Counted from the stretch's first letter, positions 13,378 through 34,580 are shown. The stretch: 64,000 nt of DNA from Atrina japonica (GCA_030159075.1 BROG01000237.1:593001-657000), one strand, 5' to 3'. Notes: generated from the sequence alone by a model not told the origin. Made by a program: numbers and translations.

Positions 13378-13620
13378 TCATTTTTCCCAATTACCACCAA
13401 TGCCACAAGTACTACAAACCGAATTAAACGTCCCCCCAATTATCATCAATGCCACAAATACTGCAAAGGGGGTAAACGTTCCCCAATTATCACCAATGTC
13501 ACAAGTACTACAAATCGAAGTAAACGTTCTCCAATTATCATCAATGTCACAAGTACTGCAAAAGGGGGAGGGGGAGTAAACGTCCCCCTGTTATCATCAA
13601 TGCCACAAGTACTATACAGT
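13378..13620. repeat. About 57-bp degenerate minisatellite, four to five copies
   Basis: Units share attatcatcaatgccacaag, then tactgcaaa, a G-rich run and taaacgt. Copies differ in the length of the G and C runs. Confidence 0.8.
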
Positions 13621-14454
13621 TTGTTCGGATATCAAGGTATTTAAACACGTCAAATGTAACAAAATTAGTCGACAATTTCTTAGGAAAACAGGGCGGGCTC
13701 TACAGGACATTCTACAAGAAAACATGATGGGCTTATCATTTCAAAGTCGTCAGAAAACTGAGCGGGCATTACATGTCAAATTCGTAAGTAAATGTTGTGG
13801 TTTTAGACCACAATTTCTAAGACAAATATGGTGGCTTTTACCTGACCTATTCAATTATATTAATGTAATTTGTAGTTTTATTTGACATTCAGAAATATTT
13901 AGTAAAATGGCTACAAAGGAGATTAAGGTGGAACGAAATAAAAACATAAAGATCTGCTAGTTTGCCTTGAGCTCTGAAAACCCAAGTCACTTTTAATTAA
14001 ATTTAGTACGGCATTAAATTGCAGTTTAAAATAATTCCGCGACGGTTAAATGATTAGCAAAAAAATATTGAACAGGTATCACCCCGAAGTCATAAATTAA
14101 ATGCACTTTCGATAAAGAATCGGATTACATGAGCTAAGTTTGTAGGGATCTTTTGTTTTAAGCAACACTTTGCCTTACTAGAGAAATCACCTTGGGAGTT
14201 ATGAGGGAGCGATTGACTTTAAAAACTTTAAAAATCACACATATGTTTTCATTTCAGAACCAAACCAAATGTTTAGGAGTGATAATCAAATAAAAAATAT
14301 AGCACTAACACAAAATTTAAATTCGGTAGAGAAAATGTCGACTATAAAAAGGGTATGCACAATCCTAACACACCTCATCAGCATCATCAGCAAGATATTG
14401 ACAAGTGGGTCTAGCAGGGAATGTACTAAAAGTTGATATACATTATACAATTAT
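13621..14454. other. Intergenic, nothing recognised
   Basis: No open frame of note and no repeat that I can match elsewhere in the window. Confidence 0.5.
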
Positions 14455-14530
14455 TATAAACATAATACTAAAGTTATAATGCTCAAGACGATATCGTTTC
14501 TGTCAATTAGACTTCATCAGTTGAAACATG
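14455..14530 (-). repeat. Hammerhead-like dispersed repeat, copy C
   Basis: On the minus strand: CTGATGA (14520-14514), 13 nt with GTC/GAC able to pair, GAAA (14500-14497), palindrome CGATATCG, TC, then TTGAGC. The upstream TTTCAA can pair with TTGAGC over 4-5 bp. The sequence continues to match 30415-30445 past the motif. Confidence 0.6.
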
Positions 14531-14714
14531 GGATTGTGAAGTTTCTCCCTCTTTTCAGCCTATAAAATATGTTATCTGTCGTGACAGAGTGGTTAGAGTA
14601 TCGCGCTTGAAACCATTAAATCTCTCACCTCAGCGTGGGGTCAAGCCAACTGAAACCTAAGTTTGCCAGTATGTTTTCCGAAAGCCCATGTTTTTTTCCA
14701 AGTGCATCGTAAGC

Positions 14715-14848
14715 GGGGCCCGTTTTGCGAAAGGTTCTAAGTCCTAAATCCTAAGCTTTAGTCCTAATTGACATGGGACTGACCAATCAGTGATGCGTTG
14801 CCATGGTAGTTAGGACTAAAAGTTAGAACTTTTCGTAAAACGGGCCCC
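14715..14848. mobile_element. 134-bp MITE with about 33-bp terminal inverted repeats
   Basis: Starts GGGGCCCGTTTTGCGAAAGG and ends with its near-complement, with TTCTAAGTCCTAA and TTAGGACTAA forming the inner arms. Only about 65 bp lie between the arms, so the whole element is a hairpin. hAT-like by its ends, but no clear 8-bp target duplication is visible. Confidence 0.82.
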
Positions 14849-15039
14849 AGATTTTCTCCTCCATCATTTGAAAACTGGTGGCCACCATATCATTAAAATA
14901 TTGTTGACTGTGGCATAGAACACCAAAACCGAACAAAAACATAAAACTTGATTATAATTTTAAAAATTCTTGAGTCATATTTATGACGTTAGAAAGTTAG
15001 TTACTGTTCTATATTTATCGCCAAACGCTCAGCATCAGG

Positions 15040-15088
15040 AGAGAGACAGAGAGAGAGAGACAGAGAGAGAGAGACAGAGAGAGAGAGT
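15040..15088. repeat. (GA)n microsatellite with CAGA interruptions
   Basis: Runs of GAGA broken by regularly placed CAGA units. Confidence 0.85.
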
Positions 15089-16256
15089 TACTTGTCACCC
15101 GAGTTAGACTTAAAACTGAGGTCTCCTGTCAAGACGGGCATCAGACGTTAAAGAAGCATTATCGAATTGTCATCTGTTTGTAGAAGTAAAAATGGTGACT
15201 TCACCATCAACTTATGACGAGACTATATAAGTAAAAGTAAATATATGTTGTTAGATTCAACTCTTTGATTTAAGTACCAAAATTAAGCTTACGCAAAAAC
15301 ATAATTTTAAAAAAAATTATGGCATCTTTACAGAATTACAACAATGCAATAACTGTTTAAACGTCAAATTCCTGATCTTATCTAAATAATACTTTTTACT
15401 GCAGAAGTAACCTTCAAGGCGAAATATGAGAGTATCAAACCCAATCATGGCGGTTTTAATTCATTTTATGAAAGAGATAAAATCTGTTAATTATGTTAGT
15501 GTATTATTAAAGGAAACACATTAACTACGTTTTATTATGTAATTTGTAGTAAAATATTTTCAATATGTTCTTGTCTGTAGAATAACCAATTATTTTATGT
15601 CTGTGCTAATCTTCGGATATTGTAATCATGGCATGAACTGGCAACATGCCAAAAACAGAGTTCAACACATTATTATATTCAGAATAAGCGTTCTTTGTGG
15701 TGACTGATCATGTTTTGAAACAGAACCAGTGTTGATTAATTCTTTTTTTTCAAGAAATGAAGATTGTGAAGTGATTGTCGGGTGTATTACCAAAGGTAAA
15801 ATGATATTGAATATTTCTTCCGATTGGTTTTTACGGTAGTATACCCTGATGTCTAAGAACAACAGCACACAGTACATTTAGAAAATTATAATTTGCTTAT
15901 CGAAATTATCATACACAGAAATATATAAATTTGTACTTCTGTAATATTAAACCAACTATCGATTACTGATTTTTGTAAGTTATAATTTGTCTTACTGACC
16001 CACTGTTTATCTATGGGTGTGTCTTACATTTAGTTCGTGCTATAGGATTAAAACAAGCTCTCCTAGATTTTGTCAATGCTAAAGTTCTTTTATAACAATT
16101 TATACTGTAAATTCAGAATAGTTTGCCCTTTTTAACTTCTAAACTATTTCTGTGTATTCGTTTAGAAGCGTTTGTAACTGTATCAGACCTTTTAAATATA
16201 TAAACCATATGTGTACTTTTTATAGCGTCCGTGACTCTGTAAGACCTCATTGATAT
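15089..16256. other. Intergenic, nothing recognised
   Basis: AT-rich; short open frames only. It probably includes the distal upstream region of gene 1, but no promoter element is clear. Confidence 0.5.
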
Positions 16257-16714
16257 GGACAGACACCACCAAATATTTTCCCATAGGCCTCAATGCTAAT
16301 TTACAAAACTTCAGGTCACTGTCACTCCCATGTTTATTAAATCTGGGTCAAATAAGTACCCTGTGCTGAAAGATCAATATTTTTGATAACAAAATATGCA
16401 ATCAAAAGTATAGGTTGCCGTTGCATTTCTACTTCAAATTTTCACTTGTTTACAACTCGTAGTATTCCGCACCAAGGGAAAATACCTATTCTCATATGAC
16501 CCCTCCCTTTCAATTTTCATCCGTCAACCCTATAATTTCCAAAGTACTACCAATATTCATGTATCTTTTTTATCACCTTAATTTCACTTATTAATGGCAA
16601 AACTAATTTTTTGATTTAATGACCAATCAGATCTCTGGGCTCATTTTACCCTCCGCACAACTTTGGGTGTCCAAAATGTCTGCGCCCATGTTGTAAACAA
16701 AGCAGGTGTTTTCC
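16257..16714 (-). mobile_element. 458-bp MITE-like element, copy 2 (inverted relative to copy 1)
   Basis: Reverse complement of 1893-2351 with only a few differences by eye. Flanked by ATAT at 16253-16256 and 16715-16718. It lies about 340 bp upstream of the putative 5' UTR acceptor of gene 1 and contains a CCAAT motif (gaccaatcag, 16621-16630). A 103-codon open frame that begins inside it is not conserved in copy 1. Confidence 0.85.
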
Positions 16715-17055
16715 ATATACACACCGATTCTGAGTGCATTTTAGAAGCGTTTGTTACAGTGTTCAAGATCACTGCAGCACTACAGGTAATTTTAAGCGAT
16801 TTAACAATTATGTCCATTTATCTTTGTCACTTTGAGAACAATGTCAACAAATCACCTACTATATATCATCTACTTTTAAATGTCAATGTTTTTACATCAG
16901 CTGTCATCAGTCCTTTAATAGAATTAAGCTTTTTAAGGAACTCTTGGTCAGTACAAATTGAACATTTTGTGTAACGGAGTGCTTGTACTAGTAACGGGTT
17001 TTTAAATGTTTCATAGCAGAGGAATTTGGAGCAAGTGTGTCATTCTGTTTTTCAG

Positions 17056-17147
17056 ATTGCAATAAAGAAAAACAATAGATGTATGTGAACAACACAAAAG
17101 AAGAGGAATTTTCTGATCTGATGGATAATGTATAAAATTTGAGTAAA
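17056..17147 (+). promoter_or_regulatory. Putative 5' UTR of gene 1 with an 18-codon upstream ORF
   Basis: A polypyrimidine tract and ttttcag| end at 17055, so the coding exon may start as a spliced UTR at 17056, with an untranslated first exon further upstream. An upstream ORF runs from ATG 17079 to TAA 17133-17135, ending 12 nt before the main ATG. The acceptor is inferred. Confidence 0.4.
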
Positions 17148-26806
<9,659 letters not shown>

Positions 26807-26812
26807 TGCATA

Positions 26813-26828
26813 AATAAACATTAATAAA
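26813..26828 (+). terminator. Polyadenylation signals of gene 1
   Basis: AATAAA occurs at 26813-26818 and again at 26823-26828, within 25 nt of the stop codon. Use of either would give a very short 3' UTR. Confidence 0.6.
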
Positions 26829-27599
26829 ACCTTCATCTGGTTGGATAAAGTAAATATCTAGTTAAGACGTGAAACAATCCTTTGAAGTTTAAGCAATGCT
26901 TAAAAATGAGATAAAGGGAGAATTGAAACACCTGATAGGGTCAACTCTTGACGGAGGATACTCATCCGCGTTATAAGTATTTATAGCAGTCGGAGCTGGT
27001 GATTTCTTTGAATTTATTTATAATTTCAACAAGTGCCATGGACAAAATCTAGTTGCACCATCTTTATCTATTTTTGATGTTGTCATTAAAAAACGGAAAG
27101 TGACAGTAGATTCCAGTTTCGGAACTCTTGATTATTTTTTTCACGTCCACTTTTATGACAGACATGTATAGCATGTATCATAAATACAAAGTGTGGTTAT
27201 TTCACTGCAACAAAAACAACGAGAAGATTTAAAAAGTCAAAACACATGTTTGTCTAAATAATTTATTTGCTATTATTTCGGTTTTTTTTCAAAACTGTCT
27301 ACCATAGATTTTTCCGGAAACTTGTCAAAATCATTTATCTATATACACCTTCAACTTTGTTCCAGTCGGTATTCTATGTGTTCACATGTCCAAGAATTCA
27401 ACATCATGACGTCATAATCCTCATCTAAGGATTATTTTGTTACTTTTCATTCTATATTGTATGAATAAATTGTATATATCCGTTTATAATCAGAACATAT
27501 TGTATATTACGGTCAATATAATGACTGGACAGGCGCACCATATATAGGGTTTAAATTGTATGTTATTTCATCGCTTGGCAGGTATTTCAGATTATCAAA
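26829..27599. other. Region downstream of gene 1, nothing recognised
   Basis: No open frame or repeat. It may hold extra 3' UTR if the proximal polyadenylation signals are bypassed. Confidence 0.5.
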
Positions 27600-29000
27600 A
27601 AGTATTTCATAGGGCAATATTCCAGATACCAAAGTATATCAATAAAATGTCCATAGGGCAATATACCAGATACAAAAGAGTATCAATCATGAAGTTCACA
27701 AAGTAACATACCAGATACCAAAGTGTGTCAGTAAGGAAGGCCAAGGAAAATATACTAGATACTAATGTGTATCCGTTAGAAAGTCCATAAGGCAATATGC
27801 CAGATACTGATTTGGACCAGTAATAAAGTCAATAGGGCAATATGCCGAGACTAATTTGGACCAGTAAGAAAGTCCATAAGGCAATATGCCAGAGACTAAT
27901 TTGGACCAGTAAGAAAGTCCATAAGGCAATATGCCAGATACTAATTTGGACCAGTAAGAAAGTCCATAGGACAATATGCAAGATTCAAAAGAGTATCAGT
28001 CACAGAGTCCATAAACCAATAAACCAGATACCAAAGCGTAACAGAAAGGAAGTCATAGGACTATATAAAAATATTAAAATGTATCAGTACGAATGTCCAT
28101 TGACAATATACTAAATACTAAATTGTATCAGTAAGGATGTTCATAGGACGATACAATATTCCAGATACCAAAGACTATTAGAAATGTAGTCCATAGGACA
28201 ATATAGCAAATACCAAAGTGTATCAGTAAGAATGCCCATAGGGCAATATACCAGATACCAAAGTGTATCAGTAAGATGTCCATAGGGCAATATACCAGAT
28301 ACCAAAGTGTATCAGTAAGAATGTCCATAGGGCAATATTCCAGATACCAAAGTGTAGTAAAGTATAGGCAATAGTCCTACCAAATATTCCAGGATACAAT
28401 ATAAGTGTATCAGTAAGAATGCCCATAGGGCAATATACCAGATACCAAAGTGTATCAGTAAGTAAGGGAATGTAACCAGATACCATCAGGGCATTAGAGG
28501 GCAATACCAGATACCAAAGTGTATCAGTAAGAATGTCCATAGGGCATTATACCAGATACCAAAGTGTATCAGTAAGAATGCCCATAGGGCAATATACCAG
28601 ATACCAAAGTGTATCAGTAAGAATGTCCATAGGGCAATATACCAGATACCAAAGTGTATCAGTAAGATGTCCATAGGGCATTATACCAGATACCAAAGTG
28701 TATCAGTAAGAATGTCCATAGGGCAATATACCAGATACCAAAGTCTATGAGTAAGAATGTCCATAGGGCATTATACCAGATACCAAAGTGTATCAGTAAG
28801 AATGTCCATAGGGCAATATATCAGATACCAAAAGTCTATGAGTAAGAATGTCCATAGGGCATTATACCAGATACCAAAGTGTATCAGTAAGATGTCCATA
28901 GGGCATTATACCAGATACCAAAGTGTATCAGTAAGAATGTCCATAGGGCAATATATCAGATACCAAAGTGTATCAGTAAGGAATCTATAATATGAAACAG
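27600..29000. repeat. 45-bp minisatellite between the two genes
   Basis: The unit contains AGAATGTCCATAGGGCAATA followed by TACCAGATACCAAAGTGTAT and CAGTA. Near-exact copies run from about 28195 to 28980, with diverged relatives back to 27600. The 45-bp period keeps frames open and produces spurious ORFs of 60-90 codons on both strands. Confidence 0.93.
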
Positions 29001-29015
29001 TATATCAGATATCGC

Positions 29016-29302
29016 TTTGTTTGTTTGTTTATTGTTGTTTAACGTCCCACTCAAGAATATTTCACTCATATGGAGACTTCACCAAATGCCAGTGAAGGGC
29101 TTAAAATTTTGGCCTATGCTCGGCACTCACGGCCATTGAGCAGTAAGGATTCTTTAACGTGCCGCCACCTACTGTGACACGGGACCTCCAATTTTAACTG
29201 TCTCATCCGAAAGACAGGAAACCAACCTGTCACCGGCGGGACTCGAACTCACGACCTCACGGTCCAGAGACGAGCGCGCTACCGAATGAGCCAGGACGGC
29301 TC
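29016..29302 (-). mobile_element. Full-length tRNA-derived SINE with 11-bp target-site duplication
   Basis: Flanked by TCAGATATCGC at 29005-29015 and 29303-29313. On the minus strand it begins with a tRNA-like head: box A region GGCTCATTCGGTAGCGCGC and box B region GTGAGTTCGAGTCCC. A body and an AAACAAACAAAC-type tail follow. This is the reference copy for the fragments at 17531, 23079 and 62532. It resembles SINEs widespread in bivalves (from memory, not checked). Confidence 0.93.
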
Positions 29303-29639
29303 TCAGATATCGCATTATATCAGTAAGGAAGCCAATAGAACGACACAATATATTGAATGACGTCCTTAAGACAATATACAAATATAGTTAATACTGGGCA
29401 ACATCAATTTCATTGTATTGTATCGAGATCAGAATATCGTCTCACCTACAAAAACATCCCAATCGAGTTAAAGTGTAACATACAAAAAATATATGGAAAT
29501 AAATAATATGTTTTTAATTTTTTCATAGTAAGCAACATAATTATTTCTATTGGCTCTCTCACATCAAGAAGATTTACATATAAAATTTTAGTCAATAGTT
29601 AAAATAAAAGTTGAGGTAACATTTCAGTTAAAATATAAA

Positions 29640-29885
29640 AAACTCAGATACCAAAAATCAACAGAATGTCCAGGACACAGATACAAATCCGGTAAAAATG
29701 GACAAACATGGACCTCTGGAAACCAAGAGGTGGGATCAGGTGCCATGGAGGAATAAGAATCCCCTGTCGACCGGTCACACCCGCCGTGAGTCCACAGTCA
29801 AGTCCAATGAAATACGTGAGGAGTGCATCCTCGTCACAATTGGTACAGACGTCTCAACAACTGGTAACGAAAACGCGAGTCTTCG
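29640..29885 (-). mobile_element. Retroelement 3' end, truncated copy
   Basis: Minus-strand match to 60460-60690: ctcagataccaaa, gacaaacatggacctctgg, tgtcgaccggtcacacccgc and gaggagtgcatcctcgtcac all occur in order. Only the terminal non-coding part is present. Confidence 0.8.
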
Positions 29886-30214
29886 GATGCTGGAGTCGAA
29901 AGAATCATCTGATAACTGTTCAAACTCGACAAACTATTAACAATAAGCATAAAAATAACATAATTTTATCATAATTTTGACATATTTTGGTAAACTAAGT
30001 TTGATTAGCTCGTCCTGTAGGAGCGTAATGCATAAACAACATGGACCATTGTTTAAACTCTACCGTATGATATGGAGACAGCAGTTTTCTGGTATCACAC
30101 TAGGTCGTTGCCACTGCTGGTGGACCGTTTGAGTTCCCGAGGGTATACATAAACATAGCATCTGGTATTTCGGTACCAGCTGTTCATCTTATACTAAAGT
30201 AATATTTGGCACTG

Positions 30215-30450
30215 TTAACACCATTTAAATTCGAAAATCTTCTAAAGCTAAGATAGTCATTTTTTTTTACAGTGGTTACTCTTAGACGGATTTCGGCTAT
30301 ACTTTTAGCGATATTATTAGGCCTTGTATGATACCACTTTATCTTTAGAAAATACACATATTTTTCAAATTGGAGCTCAACTGATGAAGTTTAATTGACA
30401 GAAACGATATTGTCTTGAGCATTATAACTTTGGTATTATGTTTATAATAA
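30215..30450 (+). repeat. Dispersed repeat with hammerhead-ribozyme-like motif, copy A
   Basis: Shares about 230 bp with 38965-39215, from caccatttaaattc through ggccttgtatgataccact to the motif. The motif reads GCTCAA (30375-30380), CTGATGA (30381-30387), 13 nt, GAAA (30401-30404), CGATATTG, TC, TTGAGC (30415-30420). GCTCAA and TTGAGC are perfectly complementary, as stem I of a type I hammerhead would be. GTT/GAC can form a short stem II. The A-A pair next to the core is non-standard. It may be a mobile retrozyme-like or Penelope-associated sequence. Confidence 0.6.
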
Positions 30451-30619
30451 TATAATAGATAAAATCGAACAAAATCTATGATTACGTTAATGTTTGCAGA
30501 TTATTTCATAACCAAACATATAGTGTATGATAATTTAAAAGTATTAAAACTCTAGTGTATACTAATTTTTTAAGATATCTTAAATGGCAGATACAGAATA
30601 GGCGTATTAGGGTCACCTT

Positions 30620-31010
30620 ACTTTCTTTTATTTCTCGTTTTCCCAGCTTTAAAGTTGTCTTTTCCTACTTTGTTTTTAGAATTTCCAACTTAAAAGTTGA
30701 CTTTTCCAACTTTTTTTTTCTGGAATTCATTGACAAACGAATTAACTCTGAAACCAAAAGGGAAATTCAGCAGACACAGACTGAAGGCCCCATTGTTTCT
30801 TTGTGTAACGCATACAGATGCATATTGTTTTTGACAGAAAAGCCTAAGATATAGCCCGTAATGTTGTAAAAGCCAAGATAAAAGTTAAAAAAGCCAACTT
30901 TAAAGTTGGAAGTGCCAAGAAAAAAGTTTGTAATGCCCACTTTAAAGTTGGAAATCCAAGAAAAAGATGGAAAAGCTAATTATAAAGTTGGCAAAACGAA
31001 AAATGAAAAA
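30620..31010. repeat. Palindrome cluster built on CCAACTTTAAAGTTGG
   Basis: A perfect 16-bp palindrome lies at 30894-30909. Related half-sites separated by A- or T-rich spacers occur at 30640-30715 in one orientation and 30870-30995 in the other, so the two flanks can pair across the middle. No coding content is credible. Confidence 0.7.
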
Positions 31011-32170
31011 AATTAAGGTGGCCCGAACAGAAAAACAGTTAACTTTACATTTTTAGAAGGTAATGGAAAATTAGACCGTGTGTACATTTATTTTTGCCAA
31101 TATCCTTAATACCCCTAACTCTCCGTTTCTATCGTCCTAATGCGCGTAAGCAAAGGGAAGCAACTCTTACTATTATCCTTCTCATGTGTAATGACTGTTA
31201 ACATAACAATTAACAATTAACAAGTTAATCTTTACAGAAACTGATAATATGAACTGTTACGTTTAAATTATTGCTAGAAAATAAAGTAAAATATTATGAT
31301 TCATTAATAATTATGCATTTTCCATGACTCGTTTTAATTTAGCCTAATGCAGTTACTGAAACTAAAGTTTTCAAGAAATAATAGCCGTTTTATTTACCGT
31401 TGTTGATATTACTATAACTAAAGCAAATTGTACTCACACTTTCGATTCATAACGTGTCCCTATTATACACATGTGTTTAGTGAATGATTTCTCTGTCTTT
31501 TGATTGGTCAATAAAGAACAAAAAAGAATAGAACTTCCGTAGAAAACAGTTTGGCTAAAGGAATCTTTTCTAAGGTTCGATTGTTTAAACTATCTCCGTC
31601 TCTGGGCTATTTCTGCAAACCTATAGGTCTTTACATAGTATAAAATATATATAGGGAATGATATAAGAATTCTTTTAGGAATTGAGGGAGGAGTTTTTAG
31701 AGCAATAAGATTTCCGATTCGTATATTCTGTTGTGTACATATTTCTTTCTGTACATATCATCATTGTAAATTTCATAAGTATTTGTCATTAGATCATGTG
31801 ATCATTATATGTATGTATCTGATTTTCTATTATATATCTATATTAGATCAAATAATAATAGAAAATTAACGTGACAATTGCTTTATTTTGACTAAGTTTA
31901 TGGACCAGTAAATAAGATTCCTAAAACGGCAAGTTAATTTTAAAAAAGGATGGGTTGCAAAGTTATATGTAGGTAACTTATGACCCTTATACGCTTCAAA
32001 ATTTAAATGATCCAAATATTTTCTGAATACCGTTTTCTACACATTACATCTCAACAAGACGAATTATGTAACTAATAAAGTAAAAATACAACAAGTTAAT
32101 TCTAAAAATGGATTGTTAAGTTATATGTAGGTCACTTATGACCTTTATACACTTGCATAGAAGATTTAGA
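31011..32170. other. Intergenic, nothing recognised
   Basis: AT-rich; contains two similar short stretches near 31920-31985 and 32085-32145 (ttatatgtaggt and acttatgaccttatac). No gene. Confidence 0.5.
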
Positions 32171-32171
32171 G

Positions 32172-33060
32172 ACAGTGACGACATCATATACAGGACCATA
32201 AAAGACGACATCATCTACAGGTCCATAAAAGACGACATCATACACAGGTCCATAAAAGACGACATAATATACAGGACCATAAAAGACGACATCATCTACA
32301 GGTCCATAAAAGACGACATCATCTATAGGTCCATAAAAGACGACATTATATACAGGACCATAAAAGACGACATCATATACAGGACCATAAAAGACGACAT
32401 CATACACAGGTCCATAAAAGACGACATAATATACAGGACCATAAAAGACGACATCATCTACAGGTCCATAAAAGACGACATCATCTATAGGTCCATAAAA
32501 GACGACATCATCTATAGGTCCATAAAAGACGACACCATATACAGGACCATAAAAGACGACATCATATACTGGACCATAAAAGACGACATCATCTACAGGT
32601 CCATAAAAGACGACATCATATACAGGTCCATAAAAGACGACATCATCTACCGGTCCATAAAAGACGACATTATATACAGGACCATTTAAGACGACATCAT
32701 ATACTGGACCATAAAAGATGACATCATCTACAGGTACATCAAAGACGACATCATATATAGGACCATAAAAGACGACATCATAAACAGGACCATAAAGGCA
32801 ACATCATTTACAGGTCCATAATAAACGACATCATATATAGGACCATAAAAGACGACATCATCTACAGGACCCTAAAAGACGACATCATATACAGAAGCAT
32901 AAAAGACGACATCATATATAGGAGCATAAAAGACGACATCATATACAGGACCATAAAAGACGACATCATATACAGGACCATAGAAGACGACATCATATAC
33001 AGGACCATAAAAGACGACATCATATACAGGACCATAAAAGACGACATCATATACATATCA
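32172..33060. repeat. 27-bp minisatellite, about 33 copies
   Basis: Unit AAGACGACATCATATACAGG followed by ACCATAA, with ATCATCTACAGGTCC variants. The period is nine codons, so one frame stays open for 183 codons as repeated DDIIYRTIK-type units, and the opposite strand is open too. Stray units continue at 33137-33180. Confidence 0.93.
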
Positions 33061-33761
33061 TATGTATGATAACATTTACCGAGAGCGCTAATTACTACGT
33101 AAGGGACAAACACGATAATGTCTACAAAACCATCAAAAGACGACATCATATACGAAACAATTTATGGAGACATCATATACCTATGTTACAACATTATGAT
33201 ATAGCTGGAGCAAAGTATACGCAATATATTTCTTTCAAAAGATATTGTAAAACCGACTAAAATTACTCTTTGATAGTTAACTTGAGGTCAGTGTGATTGC
33301 CTGTAGTATTGCTGATCGGTCAACTCTGAACTTTTTTTTAAATTTTTTAGATAGTTTTCCGAAAGTATACATACGACATTACTCTGGTCAAATCAACGTA
33401 GGTGTAGATCATGGCTGTTGCACAAAATATTAAAACATTTAATCAGATTAATTTGCTATGGAAAAGGTCGTGAAAACGGAAACTACCAAAATGCTAATTG
33501 CAGTTCTCTACCGTTAATCAAAAATAGAGTGTTTAGTGTGTGAACTATAAAGTAATTATAACAAAGTTTTTACCGTGAAGACGTTCATAATAAAACAGTA
33601 TTTCGCTATCATTATGTTTCCCTCAAATACACGACGTATGTATTCAAATTAATTGGTAGGTCATGATATTGGAAAGTAAACATGCAGCTATAGCTTTATG
33701 TATGTAGTTGAATCAATATAACAGAAGGTGGGAGATAGATAAGTTCGTCAGTGCATTTTGT

Positions 33762-33762
<1 letters not shown>

Positions 33763-33816
<54 letters not shown>

Positions 33817-33859
33817 TGTGTGTGAGAGTGAGTGAGTGTGTGTGTGTGTGTGTGTGTGT
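33763..33859. repeat. (GA)n(TG)n microsatellite
   Basis: About 26 GA units are followed by a TG-rich stretch. Confidence 0.93.
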
Positions 33860-34469
33860 TAAACCTTCAAGGTCTTGAACGAGTTCTTTTGGCTTCAGTG
33901 TCACGTTTCATACATTACAGACATTCACTTCATACACACAGGCATACAACATGTCTTCATTTGTAGAGTTTATATCAGCTTACTTAAATTCGCAGGCATT
34001 GGTAGAAAGTCAACAAAAATATGTATATGCAGTGCCCGTGTATGTATGTTCACGCACAACAGTTTTGCCCTAATCGTACTGTCAACAGCCCAAGATAGGC
34101 TTCTCGTGAACATTTGAAATTTATTATAATTTGTTATTTATGTTTAGATATTTTCAATATTTTGAGATTTGAGAAAGCGTACATTATGTTTACATACCGC
34201 TGCCAGGGACATACAGTTAGATATGTGTCATTGATTGTCCAATGAAAACACTGATATTCTATTCAGAAGGATGACAAGTTGTCGTAATTGTCTCAAATTG
34301 TTTGGTTTGTTTTGTTTTGTCTAATATCCTAGTATATTACCTCATGGACACCCTGGTTGTAACAATGTACGCATCTATTATTCTAAATTAATAAAGCTCA
34401 CGATAAGAGGCATATGTTCTGAGTCGAAACGACGGGACGTTAATATAAATTAAACCAAATACAAGAGTA

Positions 34470-34580
34470 ATTATCTTGGACATTTGGAAATTATCAGACA
34501 TCATGGAGTAATAAGCACTCTTGGCTACCAGTTATACCTATTTTAAGTCAGTAGTCAAGTTGGAATCCTGGCTAGTCTCG
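34470..34580 (-). mobile_element. Diverged retroelement 3' fragment
   Basis: On the minus strand it follows the order of the conserved 3' end (ttggaaattatcagac, catggagtaataagcac, ggctaccagttatacc) but with many changes. Confidence 0.4.

Noticed and set aside
16663..16974. 103-codon ORF upstream of gene 1
   Set aside because: Its first part lies in the MITE and is not kept in the other copy; no domain or splice context.
27607..28990. Several 60-90-codon ORFs on both strands
   Set aside because: Shadows of the 45-bp minisatellite.
29220..29300. tRNA gene on the minus strand
   Set aside because: Box A and box B are present, but they belong to a SINE with a body, tail and target-site duplication; the acceptor stem does not close.
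32132..32689. 183- and 91-codon repetitive ORFs
   Set aside because: Generated by the 27-bp period; no start context, no codon bias and open on both strands.
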